In this document: in pieces, positions 23,828 through 34,579 of the stretch | Layout of the letters: the number at the start of each line of letters is the position of its first letter | How positions within the stretch are numbered: the first letter of the stretch is position 1 | DNA from: Chamaecyparis obtusa | Lineage: Eukaryota; Streptophyta; Pinopsida; Cupressales; Cupressaceae | Assembly: GCA_027943335.1 (NCBI GenBank) | Contig: BSBK01007726.1 | Coordinates: 434,001 to 498,000 of the forward strand | Direction of reading: 5' to 3' | Length of the DNA stretch: 64,000 nt | Program-made: the position numbers and the translations under genes | Notes under the pieces: generated by a model | Seen by the model: the letters and a program-made list of their open reading frames with translations, nothing else | What the model was told of the DNA's origin: nothing | Database searches by the model: none

Positions 23828-23832
23828 TAACT

Positions 23833-24842
23833 TATTCAAGAATCTTGAAAACGTTGTTCACAATTCAGCTTTTGAAGAGCAGGATAGTACCAAAGGAGAA
23901 GAGAAGACATAAACCAAAATTGTAGAACCTAAAGTGACAAAGAAACAAGCACCTATTCCCACTCAAGAAGAAATTAGTCTTACACTTGATTCTGACAAGA
24001 AAACTTAGATTGGTTCTATGATTGAGAATTTGGGAAAGGAAGTAGATGATGATGATCAGATAGAATTGATCACATCTTTGAACAAGATCATCGGAAAGAA
24101 CAAGAAAGTAAAGAGTCTTGAAGGAAGCCTGAAGGAGCTTACTGAGAAGTTACAAGGCATTATAACTATACAAATTTCAAAAGATGACCCTTTGGAAAGA
24201 GAAAAGAAAGTGATGAATACTTTTGATGATGAGTTTACAAATTTATCTGATATAGCAAAGATGAAATCTCAAGCAACTTATGAGGCCAAAACACTTTTGG
24301 ACATTAGTCAGAATATCAGGAATGATATCAATAACCTCGATATCTGCATAAAAGACTTGAGAAAGAATTTAGAAAGAGGAAAATATTTGTACATTCAGTG
24401 TACAAAATCAAAGAACTTGGTAGCAAAGGAAGTTCAAAAGATGAAGATAAAGGAAGCAGAATTTCAGAATGAGACAAACCTTCTTTCAGGCCCCAATGTG
24501 AAGGTATTTGATATTGAGAAGAAAATATGCAAGATTTATGATGAAATAAGAGTTTTACAAGATGACAAGGATAGGAAACTGAAGAGATTCACTCTTTTAA
24601 GAGAGCACATTTCTATAAACTTGAGCATTATTGAAGCGCAACTGGAAGAATGTCTTTCAGCCAAGACATCTTTTCAAAAGTTTAGTTATGAGAATCTCCA
24701 AGCATGTGAGATTGCATCTTATGGATTGTGCACACTACTCAGTGTAGTAGATTCAACTAAGAAATCATGGGAGAAAGAGTTAGAGGCCATGAAGATTAAC
24801 TTTGTAGATTGTGTTGCAAGCCTACCGGCTTTGCAATATTGA
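23833..24842 (+). pseudogene. A: long accessory ORF of unknown function, second part
   Basis: The frame continues the one cut at 18012, with one TAG at about 24007. A clean open stretch of 274 codons runs from 24018 to the TGA at 24840-24842. It is rich in Lys, Glu, Leu and Ile, with heptad patterns (for example LKELTEKLQGI, AKEVQKMKIKEAEF and LKRFTLLREHISINLSIIEA), so it is probably a long coiled coil ending in a short less-charged tail. I do not recognise a family. A Sirevirus-like 3' spacer follows at once. This is the least decayed part of A. Confidence 0.6.
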
Positions 24843-25109
24843 ATCAAGGTATAAATTTTTGTGAACACAGTTTTGTAAACCTCCTGAATTTTTTTTTCTT
24901 TTTGTCATTATTGTCAAAGGGGGGGAGATATATAGCAGAAAATTGATAAGGATACATACTCTTAGGGGGAGTATAGTATATAGAGAGGATTCATGAAGTC
25001 ATAAGGACAGTATATACACATTTTGTATTATGACCACAATTTTGAAATTTTGGAGTCTAAGACTTAGCCAATTTTCTCATATGTTGCCACCAATGACAAA
25101 GGGGGAGAT
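24843..25109 (+). promoter_or_regulatory. A: 3' spacer with multiple polypurine tracts
   Basis: Three purine runs lie before the LTR: CAAAGGGGGGGAGAT (24914-24928), TTAGGGGGAGT (about 24962) and GACAAAGGGGGAGAT (25095-25109), the last touching the LTR. Repeated tracts of this kind, one after TTTTTGTCATTATTGT, are a Sirevirus signature. Confidence 0.75.
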
Positions 25110-25393
25110 TGTTGGCAATTTGGCAGAGTTAGTTACATAGATGTTGTCATTATGGCAACATATGATTTACACGAAGATCGCACAAGTCAAAGAGCTAGTA
25201 TGTCAAAGTGCAATGCAAAATTATCTAAGTATAAGACAGTGTGTTTTTGTCAGTGAACCCGAAGATAGTTTTGATTGGTGTGTTGATTGGAGTAAGTTCA
25301 GTGCTTGTGCACTTCAACATAGACTCTATGGTGACTATTGAAGACTCACCTCAGAGTGCAAGTTAGTACGGCATGTACGGAAGAAGTTATAAT
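25110..25393 (+). repeat. A: 3' LTR, first segment (broken by B)
   Basis: It matches 13317-13600 of the left LTR. It ends at GTTATAAT, where B begins. The intact copy reads GTTATGATAGTTTTAC at the same place. Confidence 0.88.
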
Positions 25394-26574
25394 TGTGTGT
25401 GTGAAATTGTACCTGATTTGTAAGACACAACACTTCAGTAAAATATTAGAGGTTAGCTATAATCAAAATCATGCAAAATTAAAATCTAATCTAACCAAGT
25501 GATTTATTGCCTTCTAATAGATGCGAGTATGAATTCTCAAATCGTATCGAGATCAATGACCTTGACGACACCTAAATGAAGGATTTTGATGAATCCTAGA
25601 TTATGAATTAATCTATTTTTTTGGATTTTCTATGCAATATGATGAAAACTGATATGAATCTATGAATGCTATGATCTAAAAATGATATGCAAGCTATGAT
25701 ATGAAAAATATGCAATTCTATGCTATTGAAATTGATCTCACAAAACTTTGAATTCGCAAGTTGATCCTTCAGTCTCCAATTTGATTGCGTGATTGTGCAA
25801 AAACCTGAAATTATGAGATGATTGAGATGAAGAGCTGAAGTCTTAATTTATAGAAATCTAGGGCTTTAGGATGTTCATGGAAAAAGCCATAAATCACTAA
25901 GATTAACTCATCTTGATTTTTGAGTTATCTGATTATAATAGATAGTTAATTCTCAAAAACATGTAAAAGCAGAGATGAACTCAGAATAGAGTTTCTGTCT
26001 TAATTTAGAATTGGTAGTTGCCTGCTTTTTTGATTGTGCATGATTTAATAAGAATTAATTAAATAATTAAGTGATTTATTCTCAACTTAACTGATTTTGC
26101 ATTTAAATAAATAATTGATTTATTGGTTAATCAATCATTTAATCAAACTTTTATTAAAAACTATATTATTAAATAATGACAACATGCTTTAATTAATTAA
26201 ATATGAATTTAATCAATTACTCATAATATTTTGGATTTATTGTCAAAATTAATAATACAATTAATAATAGATAGAATTAAATTTAATTAAATAATTAAGT
26301 GGCAAATATTAAATCTAATTAATTAAATATGAAAATATTCAATTAATCAAACCTTTAGGATAAATTGGATTTATCGCCAAATAATCATCAAATTAAAGAT
26401 AATTAGATAGTTTAGGAATATTGCTAGGAATATTCCCCGATGCAAAATTTAAGATAATCAATTATGATTTGATGATGTTCAGATGTGCCTTAGGTTAGGA
26501 CTTCAATGTCAATTTTGTTCGATTTGTAGATGTAGGAGGTTAATGAACTTATAGCCCATTTTTGGGGTATTACA
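25394..26574 (-). repeat. B: 3' LTR
   Basis: On the plus strand it starts TGTGTGTGTGAAATTG and ends TTTTTGGGGTATTACA. A TATA-like CTATAAATTAAG is readable on the minus strand at about 25845-25856 and again in the other copy at about 39355. The copies differ by a few per cent, clearly more than the two LTRs of C. Confidence 0.9.
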
Positions 26575-26589
26575 TTTTTCCCCTCTTTG
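26575..26589 (-). promoter_or_regulatory. B: polypurine tract
   Basis: The minus strand reads CAAAGAGGGGAAAAA immediately before an LTR starting TGTAATACCCC, identical to the tract of F. Confidence 0.85.
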
Positions 26590-28650
26590 AATTACTGTGC
26601 AAAGCGCAGTGGTTCAAAGATAGTCTATTTTTGATAGATGAAACTGATATGGAAAGATATGAAACTGATTGAAGTTTTGAAGATATAGGTCCTGAATGAC
26701 CAAAGATAATGTTCACTATAGCAGCGATGAACCGATGATTATGAAAGAGTGTCAAAATGCCTGATTCTGAACCTTATGATTACGAAGAAGTGAGTGACCA
26801 ATTCTAGACTCGATTGTCTTAGAATAACTACGTAGGTATCACATCCAAACCTTTTAGTCACCGAAGAACCAAGGAAAGAACACTAATGAACTGATGGTTG
26901 CGAAAAGCTAATACAGTTTACAAGATTAGGAGAATACCAAATTGATATGGATCTTTATGAATCTGATATGCCCCGAGAAATGATAGATTGATAGATATGC
27001 CCCAAACGATGAGGACTTTTGATGAATCAGCAACTAGACGTGGTTGTTGTCTTGATTACTGGTGAAAGATATTTGATTTGAATTTGATTTACAGACTTGA
27101 ATGATGTGCAATACCATACCTCCTTCGAGATTAAAATTGAAATTTGACAAGAGAAGTCAGCGTTATAGTTTAGAAGCATGTTAATTGATTTGAGAAGTGG
27201 TTATACACGTCCGAGAATGCATTCTACATCGTTTGGAGGTCCAGGATACCAAGTTTGACTAGGTTTGACCATGAGTTGACCATGGTTGACCAAGTTGAAA
27301 TTTTGATAGTTTGATGTAAGATAATCAGTTAAGTTGAATTCTAGATTTCTATAATGATTGAAGGTCAATTGTACAAGTAGTTAATAATATGAACGATCTC
27401 AGGTTTTGATTTTGATCTCGAAAAAAGGGTTCTACTTATTGTTTCGTTGGAGGAACCTTCATGTTAGGTTCAACTCTTGTTAGATTTGAATAGGTGATTG
27501 AAGAATCATTTAAGCTTTTAGAGTTTATTCAATCATTGTGAGATCATGCAAAGAGACATGCAAAATGAAATGCACCTAAGACCTAGGACCTAGTCACTGA
27601 TCATGTGTCAGTTTTTTTCATCATTGAATTTTTAGGTAACTGGATAAATAAATACAATGCCCACTAGCTATGAAACCATAGACATATGAATATCAATTTG
27701 TATGCACAAGAATTAATACAACACCCACTGGTTAGGCAACCATGGACATATGAATATTGATTTTATTTTCAGAATGTCGGATTAGATATAAGCACCAAGG
27801 CACAAATGCCAGGATGACCTGAATATCATGTCCATTTTGATATAGCAATTTGTACAAGCATCAAAACATAAATATCATGATGACCTGAGCACGCCTTGCA
27901 TTACAAACACATAAAAAATTCAAGAGATCATTCTAAATCCAGTGTGAATTACCCGTAGTGACCCTTTATCGTTCACATCCTTAGGCAAGATCATGTTTCA
28001 CAATAGGAGAAAGAATTCACTCAAAAAGACAATAGTTAGATCAAACTTCCTTGAATTTTCTAGGTATCAATGGTCGAGGTACGCATGGCCATCCAATTCG
28101 AGATAGAGGCTCTTATAGTCGGACACCATATCAATCCAGAATTTCCAAAGTTGTTAGATTTTCACATACAAGCAGAAGACAAAGAAAATATTATTCCCCC
28201 TAGTCATCACTCTTTAAATCCTGCAAAGGACATCATCGAAGAGCTCGAGGGAACACAATATGCAAAAATCTCAATGCGAAACAATAAGCATACAAGGAGA
28301 TACAAGCATGAAAAAGCACAGATTGTTTTCCTTTTGATGTTTGATTGCATTGTTGTAGATGCAAAATCCTTTCTAGAGATGAGACTGACTGACTAACTCA
28401 AATGAGGCTTCAAAGGACTTTGATTGGATATGACACGTTTAAGATATACTGGACACCATAGGATATGACATTGATTGCCCCCAAGTTTGAACATTGATAG
28501 GATATAGACGCTCGAGCCAATTGGTGTACAGACCAACTTATTGAAAACTAGAAATGCAGAAACAAACTAGGAGATATGTACAAACTAAAGCAAGATTGAA
28601 AGCTGGGAAAGACCAAGATTGCGTTGATAGATGGAGTGTTTTGAACAAGT
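26590..28650 (-). other. B: non-coding 3' region without the PMD cassette
   Basis: No gene is supported. About 27780-28000 aligns with F 6480-6710 and about 27240-27440 with F 9870-10100, but the 3 kb holding the antisense PMD gene in F is absent. A 66-bp unit is duplicated at about 27651-27780 (CATAGACATATGAATAT and CATGGACATATGAATAT). A GGGGGCA run lies near 28485 on the minus strand. Confidence 0.55.
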
Positions 28651-28962
28651 GGCACCCATTGTTGGGTTTTCACCATCTTGGTAGAGATTCTATTTTTGCT
28701 ACCAAGGTGCCTATTTCTAGGTTTTCACCATCTTGGCAGAGATTCTATTTTTGCTACCAAGGTGCCTGTTTCCAGGTTTTCACCAAGGCACTTTTTTCTT
28801 TTTCTCATTTTTTTGTACTTTTCATTTTTTCAATTTTTTTGATATTTTTCATTTTTTCAATTTTTTTGATATTTTTGAGATTTTTTGCTTTTTTTTTTAT
28901 ATTTTTGATATTTTCTAATTTTTTTTGTGAATCATCAAGGTGCCTATTGCTAGGTTTTCACC
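28651..28962 (-). repeat. B: four GGTGAAAACC-type hairpin motifs after the pol stop
   Basis: Minus-strand copies are at 28651-28674, 28706-28729, 28761-28784 and 28939-28962; the first three are exactly 55 bases apart. Inner arms and loops are CCCA-ACAA-TGGG, CCTA-GAAA-TAGG, CCTG-GAAA-CAGG and CCTA-GCAA-TAGG, each fully paired. GAAA and GCAA are GNRA-type tetraloops. The spacer between the first two contains a second perfect 8-bp inverted repeat (CTTGGTAG at 28677-28684 and CTACCAAG at 28699-28706). A T-rich tract separates the fourth. Confidence 0.8.
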
Positions 28963-29040
28963 AAGATGTTCATTTTTTTTTGGACTTTTTTAGATTTTTA
29001 TGATTTTTTTAGGACATTTTACCAAACACTGAATGCCTTA

Positions 29041-30400
29041 GGCATAGAATTTCTTCAAATGAAGAACATTGATTGGTTCTCAAAGCTGTTCTCCTTTAGT
29101 CGTTGAGAGTTGATAGGCACCAGAGCCAAAAGTAGTAGTGATTACAAAGGGACCCAGCTAGTTGGGTTCAAAACTTCCCCTTGTGCTCCCTATGTGATTG
29201 ATTTTTAGTATTTTCTCTCAAGACCAGATCACCAACCTGAAATTCTCTATGTCTTACTTTCTTGTTGTAACCTCTAGACATTCTTTTCTGATACACTCTG
29301 AGATGATCATACACTGCTTGTTTGTGCTCATCTAGTAGTTCAAGTTCTTGCAACCTAGACACTTTGTAGTCTTCATCAATTACTAGACCCTGCATTCTGA
29401 TTCAGAGTGATGGGATTTCAACCTCAATAGGTAGTACCGCTTCAGACCCATAAACTAAAGTGAAAGGTGTAGCCCCAATAGGCATTCTGATACTTGTTCT
29501 ATAGGCCCAGAGAGATGGATTGATCATTAGATGCCAGTCTCTTCCTGTTTTATTCACTATTCTATGCAAGATTTTTAGGAGATTCTTATTGGTAGCCTCT
29601 GCTTGTCCATTCTCTTGTGGATAGTAGATAGAAGACCAATGTTTTGTGATCTTAAATTTGGCACATAGATCATCTAGGTCTTTGTTTTTGAATTGTCCCC
29701 TGTTTTCTATGATTATGGAATGAGGGATCCCATATTGCATATTATATAGTTCAGGATGAACATAGAAATTTGCTTCCCAGTGGCCTGTGTCAAGGGAACT
29801 ACTTCTACCCATTTTGTGAAATAATCTGTGGCTATGATTATATGGGTATGTCCATTAGAAGAGTATAGATGGATAGCACCTATAAGATCAAAAGCCCATT
29901 GTTGGAAAGGCCATTATGTAGTGAAGGGAATTAGATCTTTCCCTGGAGCATGAATCAAGTTTCCATGTACCTGACATTTTTTACATCTCTTAGCAAATGT
30001 GACGGCCTCTTTCTCCATTTCAGGCCAATAGTACCCAGCCCTAATAAGTTTTTGAGCTAGTGTTAAACCATTAGAATGTGACCCCCAAATACCTTCATGG
30101 ACTTCTTCTAATGCATGTTGAGACTCTTCCCATTCTAAACATCTAAGTAGCATACCATCTAGGCCTCATTTGTATAGATCATTACCAATGATGACATATC
30201 AGGATACAGTGCGGATAAGGTTTCATTTATCATGGCGATTGAAGGAATCAGGAATGATTTGATCTTGGAGGTAGGAGAATAAGTTCTTGTATCTAGAGGA
30301 ATCATGACCAAAAATAGTGTAGATCATGGGGGTTTTAGGGGAGTCATATGCAGGACATGATAGTGCTTCCACCAGGAACTCATAGTGTAGCTCATGTTTA
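29041..30400 (-). pseudogene. B: integrase with GPY/F-type C-terminus
   Basis: N-terminal region at 29914-30153 (LIRAGYYWPEMEK, CKKCQVHGN); core to about 29402 (IIATDYFTKW, YGIPHSIIIENRGQF, where the catalytic Asp reads Glu; NGQAEATNKNLLK). The C-terminal piece at 29168-29395 (SRGYNKKVRHREFQVGDLVL) leads into a degraded end near 29041. A frameshift lies between 29812 and 29914. The altered second catalytic residue and stops make it inactive. Confidence 0.85.
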
Positions 30401-31560
30401 GGCTACTGTAATAATGTAGATAATGTTGCCATTGCATCGGCAGCCTTGTTCTCCATTCTAGGAATCTACTCAAATGTGATAGATATAAAGTATTTCTTTA
30501 GATCATCTACCATTCTTTTGTATGGAATGAGCTTTTCATCTTTAGTTTGATACACATCATTGACTTGGTGGATAACAAGTTGAGAGTCTCCATGAATATG
30601 TATCTCAGTCACTCTCCACTCAATTGCCATTTCCATACCATTCAAAAGGGCTTCATATTTGACAATATTATTAATACAAGGAAACTTTAATCTGAAAGCC
30701 TTTGGTATAGAGTATCTTTAAGGAGTTATGAACAATATGCCTGCTCCAGATCCATTCTGTGTGTAGGAGCCATCAAAGAATAACTACCATTCTCTAGAAG
30801 AAAGATGCATGATGGATGAATCTAGAAATTCCATTTGTAGGGGTGTATCATCAAGCAATGGTGCTTTAGCTAACTGATCTGCAATTACCTATCCTTTTAT
30901 AGCTTTTCACTCAACATATTCAATGTCAAATTCGCTCAAGAGCATGACCCATTTAGCAAATCTATCTGTGAGGGTAGCTTTACTTAGTAGATACTTTAAT
31001 GGATCAATTTTAGCCACCAAATGAGTGGTGTGAGCTAACATGTAGTGTCTCAATTTTTTTGATGCAAAGATCATAGCTAGACAAGCTTTCTCAATTATTG
31101 AATAGTTCTTTTCATATGCAACCAATGTTTGATTGATGTAGTAAATAGCCCTTTCCTTATTATTGTCATCATGTTGTGCTAGTAATGCTCCCAATAATGT
31201 ATCTATTGCGGAGACATATAAGATCAATGGCTTCCCATGAATAGGAGGCATCAAAATAGGAGGATTCACTATATATTTCTTGATATGTTCAAAGTTCTTT
31301 TCACATTCCTCATTTCATGCAAAGGTCACACCTTTTATGTAATGTCTTTGTGAAAGGCTGTGAAATGTCAATAAGTTGTGATATGAATCTTCTTATGGAT
31401 TGTACTCTTCCTTGTAATGTCCTCATTTGACTAATGTTTTTAGGAGGTTGCATCTCCACAATAGCTTTAACTTTAGCTGGATCCACTTCAATGCCCTTCT
31501 TTGAGACTATGTATCCTAAAAGTTTTCCAGAAGTAACACCGAAAGCACATTTCTTAGGGT
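30401..31560 (-). pseudogene. B: RNase H and second (Tat-type) RNase H
   Basis: The first RNase H (30907-31269: LILYVSAIDTLLGALLAQHD, then YYINQTLVAYEKNYSIIEKA, KYLLSKATLTDRFAKW) is the degenerate type. The second (about 30400-30830) shows DGS-, E- and GDSQLVIHQVND-type segments on the minus strand, broken by stops. The frame differs from RT and shifts again before integrase. Confidence 0.8.
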
Positions 31561-32389
31561 TCAGTCAGAGACTAAACCTTTCCATTCTGTCTAAGATTGG
31601 GCTCAAATCATTTAGATGTTTAGTTCTGAGCATAGATTTGGCTAAAGTGTCATCAACATAATCTTCCATAGTTTTATTCATCATGTCATGAAAGATAGAT
31701 GTCATGGCTCTCTGATAAGTAGCACCAGCATTCTTAAGCCCAAATGGCATAACATTCCAGCAGAAAGTACCCCATGCACATGTGAAAGTAGGTTTCTCTT
31801 GATCCTCTGGAGCAATTTTGATTTGATTATACCTAGAGAAGCCATCCATTAAGGAATACATCTCGAAGCCCGCAGTCATATCCACTATCATGTCAATGTT
31901 AGGTAGTGGAAAGTTATCCTTAGGGCATGCTCTATTCACGTCTCTAAAATCTATGCACACTCTGATTGATTCATCTGGTTTAGATATAGGTACAATGTTG
32001 CAGATCCATTTGGCATAGTCAATAACATGAATGAATCCATCTTTTAGAAGTTTCTCTAATTTAGCTTTGTCCAAGAGTGCAACATGAGGATGCATCTTTC
32101 TTAATTTTTGCTTGACAGGTTTAACATTTGAAGCTATAGACAAATGATGCATTATAAGATTAGGATCCAATCCTAGCATATCTGAATACTTCCATGCAAA
32201 GTTGATCTTCTTCTTCATTAGGAATGTTGTCAATGTTTTCTTTTCCTCCTTTGATAAGGATTGTGCTACATGTACCAACTGTGGTTCCTCTATTATGCCC
32301 AAATTGATAGATTGAGTGGGCTCAATGAGAACTGGAGATCTGTCCTGTAAATGACTCAGAAGGACATCAAATATCTCATCCTTAGGCAC
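31561..32389 (-). pseudogene. B: reverse transcriptase
   Basis: A clean open stretch of 274 codons (31565-32389) covers fingers and palm: NLIMHHLSIASNVKPVKQKL, KMHPHVALLDKAKLEKLL, then IRVCIDFRDVNRACPKDNFP and LMDGFSRYNQIKIAPEDQEK, WNVMPFGLKNAGATYQRAM, and an intact YVDD box (MEDYVDDTLAKS). It stops at 31565 where the C-terminal part is interrupted. Upstream is the hairpin pair. It is the best preserved RT of the three Tat elements. Confidence 0.9.
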
Positions 32390-32470
32390 CTCAAAGAGGT
32401 TTTCACCTTTGGATACATCTTTTATTTTTACTTTTGTAGGTTCTTAGACTGCCACAAAGTGGTTTTCACC
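32385..32470 (-). repeat. B: pair of GGTGAAAACC inverted-repeat motifs inside the polyprotein
   Basis: Minus-strand copies at 32448-32470 (CCAC, loop TTT, GTGG; encodes GENH) and 32385-32407 (CCTC, loop TTT, GAGG, TGCC; encodes GENL). Both inner arms pair perfectly. The positions match F and C exactly relative to the start of RT. Confidence 0.8.
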
Positions 32471-34050
32471 CTTAGAACTCCTTTTCTTTTTACTTTTATT
32501 CTTTTGACTAAGATACTTGATGTCTGACTCGGTCATATTGATGCTTGGTTCACTGATGGAAGTCCTCATAGGCTCAACTACATTAAGGTAGCAAGCAAGG
32601 GCATAGTCATTGGGAAAGGTAAAGATATCTTGGCTTGGATTTGTGGAAGTTTGGTTAAGAAGATCAAGATGTAAGATAGTCAAAGTGGGGAAAGATTGGG
32701 AGATGGATATGGTGTTCACGAATATTGATCTGTCATCATTGGTCCTAAACTGATGCTTGAGTTCAAAGGTGATATTACAACTTAATATATTCAACTTGGG
32801 AATAGGCTCAATGTCATTATAGGAGTCCAATTCAGCCATAGGTGGATCAGACTCGTTAAGTTCATTATTTTTCTCTAGACTTACATCGGGTCGAGATACA
32901 TATTGGTGAATGATATCAATATGTTTCTCTGTGATAAGCTCCTCTTCTTTTGGAATGGCTCCCCATTCATAGTCATTTGATTCATCTTCTGATTCAGAAC
33001 CTCTAGGAAACCTAAGAAAATGAGTAAAGTCAGGGTGAATACCCCAAAAAGGGTTACCCTTAGATTCAGACTTGTAGGCATACTCTTCGGATTCTATCTC
33101 AGAACTACTACTACCTTCTTCTTGATCCACTTGAGTAGTTTCGAGATTAACTAGTTCTTGTGTGGCAACTATCTCTTTCTCTTTAGTAGGTTCTTGTGTT
33201 TCTACTACATTAATTCACCTTATGGGATCATCTTCTGCATCAAGGGAGTCTTTGATTTCCTTAGGTAGTTTCTCATAGGGGATGAATTTTGAACTATCTA
33301 AATCAGTATCTAAAGATTTCATTTCTTCCTTGTTAAGAAGAGATTCTCCTGGTGCGATTTGTTCAATGACATGAGAACAACTAGCCTTGAGATGGAAAGG
33401 TTTCTCTTTCTTTTTATAGCCTAGACCAACAGTATCCTTGTTTGTTCTACCTGTATGTGAAATAGGTGCCACAAGACCTTTTCCTCTGACTCCTAAAGGT
33501 CCTTTTCCTAGATATCCCATCTTTGCTATCAATTTATCTCCTGGGCCATATGACTTAGAAGGTGACACTGGGACTGTAGAATCACTATCTTGAACCTCTT
33601 GAGATTCAGGTTCCTCTTTATATAGCCATGCAAGGACAGCTTCATCTTCCTCAAATTCTTGCTTGGAGACCTTTTCTGCCACAAAAGTTCCTTTACAGGC
33701 ATCTAGAGGTTCTTTAGATCTTGATGCTGATTGTTTCAATGGTTGCCCATAAGACTTGGGTGAGATAGGGAGAGACGTCAAAGATAAGACTGGCTCTATA
33801 GTATATTCTCCCATACCATTTTCTTTGATATTTACCTCTTTAGCCATGACTTCCATCTTGGATGTAGATGCTTCTTTTGTTGGTTCAATGGGAGATTCTC
33901 TGTTATTGGGAACAAGTTTCTCAGCATTTTCCTTTAGTGTGTTGCAAGTTGTAGACACATCAGCTAGGATAGTAACCTCTACTCCTTCATAAGGAAATTT
34001 CAAACATTGATGGTATGTAGAAGGAATAGCTTTCATTTCATGTATCCATG
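32471..34050 (-). pseudogene. B: G-patch-like linker between protease and RT
   Basis: ORFs 33215-34036 and 32444-33130 share the gag-pol frame. A G-patch-like segment is clear at about 33400-33550: DKLIAKMGYLGKGPLGVRGK, then GLVAPI and a closing VGLGYKKK. The rest is acidic and Ser-rich (EGSSSSEIESEEYAYKSESK). One stop lies at about 33212. G-patch modules bind RNA or RNA helicases elsewhere; what it does here is inferred only from the fold-type sequence. Confidence 0.8.
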
Positions 34051-34579
34051 GTCACCCTAGGAGGATATTGTAAGCCAAAGGTAGATCAAGCACCTGACAC
34101 AGGGTATCTCTAATAACTAGGCCTGCTCTGATAGGCAAAACAATGGTGCCTTTAGAAGATCATTCTTGTTCATCATAGGCTTTTATGGCTATCTTCTTTC
34201 TAGGATCAATAGATGATTTTGAGTATCCCAATTGTGTGATTAAGTTGTAAGAACAAATGTTAAGGCCAGCGCCTCCATCTATCAACACACATTTGACTCC
34301 ATGGTTCTAGATTAAGACTTCTATGTGCAAATGCTGATTGTGGGGGTGACTCAAGGAATTGTCATCTTCCTCTGAAAAGGAGATATATTGCAGAGACCTA
34401 AGATGTCCAACCATAGTCTGGAACCTATCTAAATCAAGGTCATTAAGAAAATTTGATCTGAGAAAAGCTTTGTCGAGGATGGCTCTATGAGCTGGAGATA
34501 TTTGAAGTAACTCAAACATGGATATTTTCACATTAGTGTGCTGGAGTTGTTGAACAATGCTATAAGATGTGGGTCTCAT
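34051..34579 (-). pseudogene. B: aspartic protease
   Basis: The minus strand encodes VLIDGGAGLNICS (catalytic Asp in DGG), AIKAYDEQE and LPLAYNILLG, with a stop in place of the Arg of LLGRPWI. The same DGG form occurs in C, so it is normal for this family. Preceded in frame by the gag C-terminal segment ISMFELLQISPAHRAIL (34307-34579). Confidence 0.8.

Noticed and set aside
28651..28962. Evenly spaced repeats suggesting a CRISPR-like array
   Set aside because: The genome is plant, the spacers are similar to each other, and the repeats recur in coding sequence of related retroelements.
28554..29003. 149-codon ORF rich in Phe
   Set aside because: It is a translation of the T-rich tract and hairpin repeats of B on the wrong strand.
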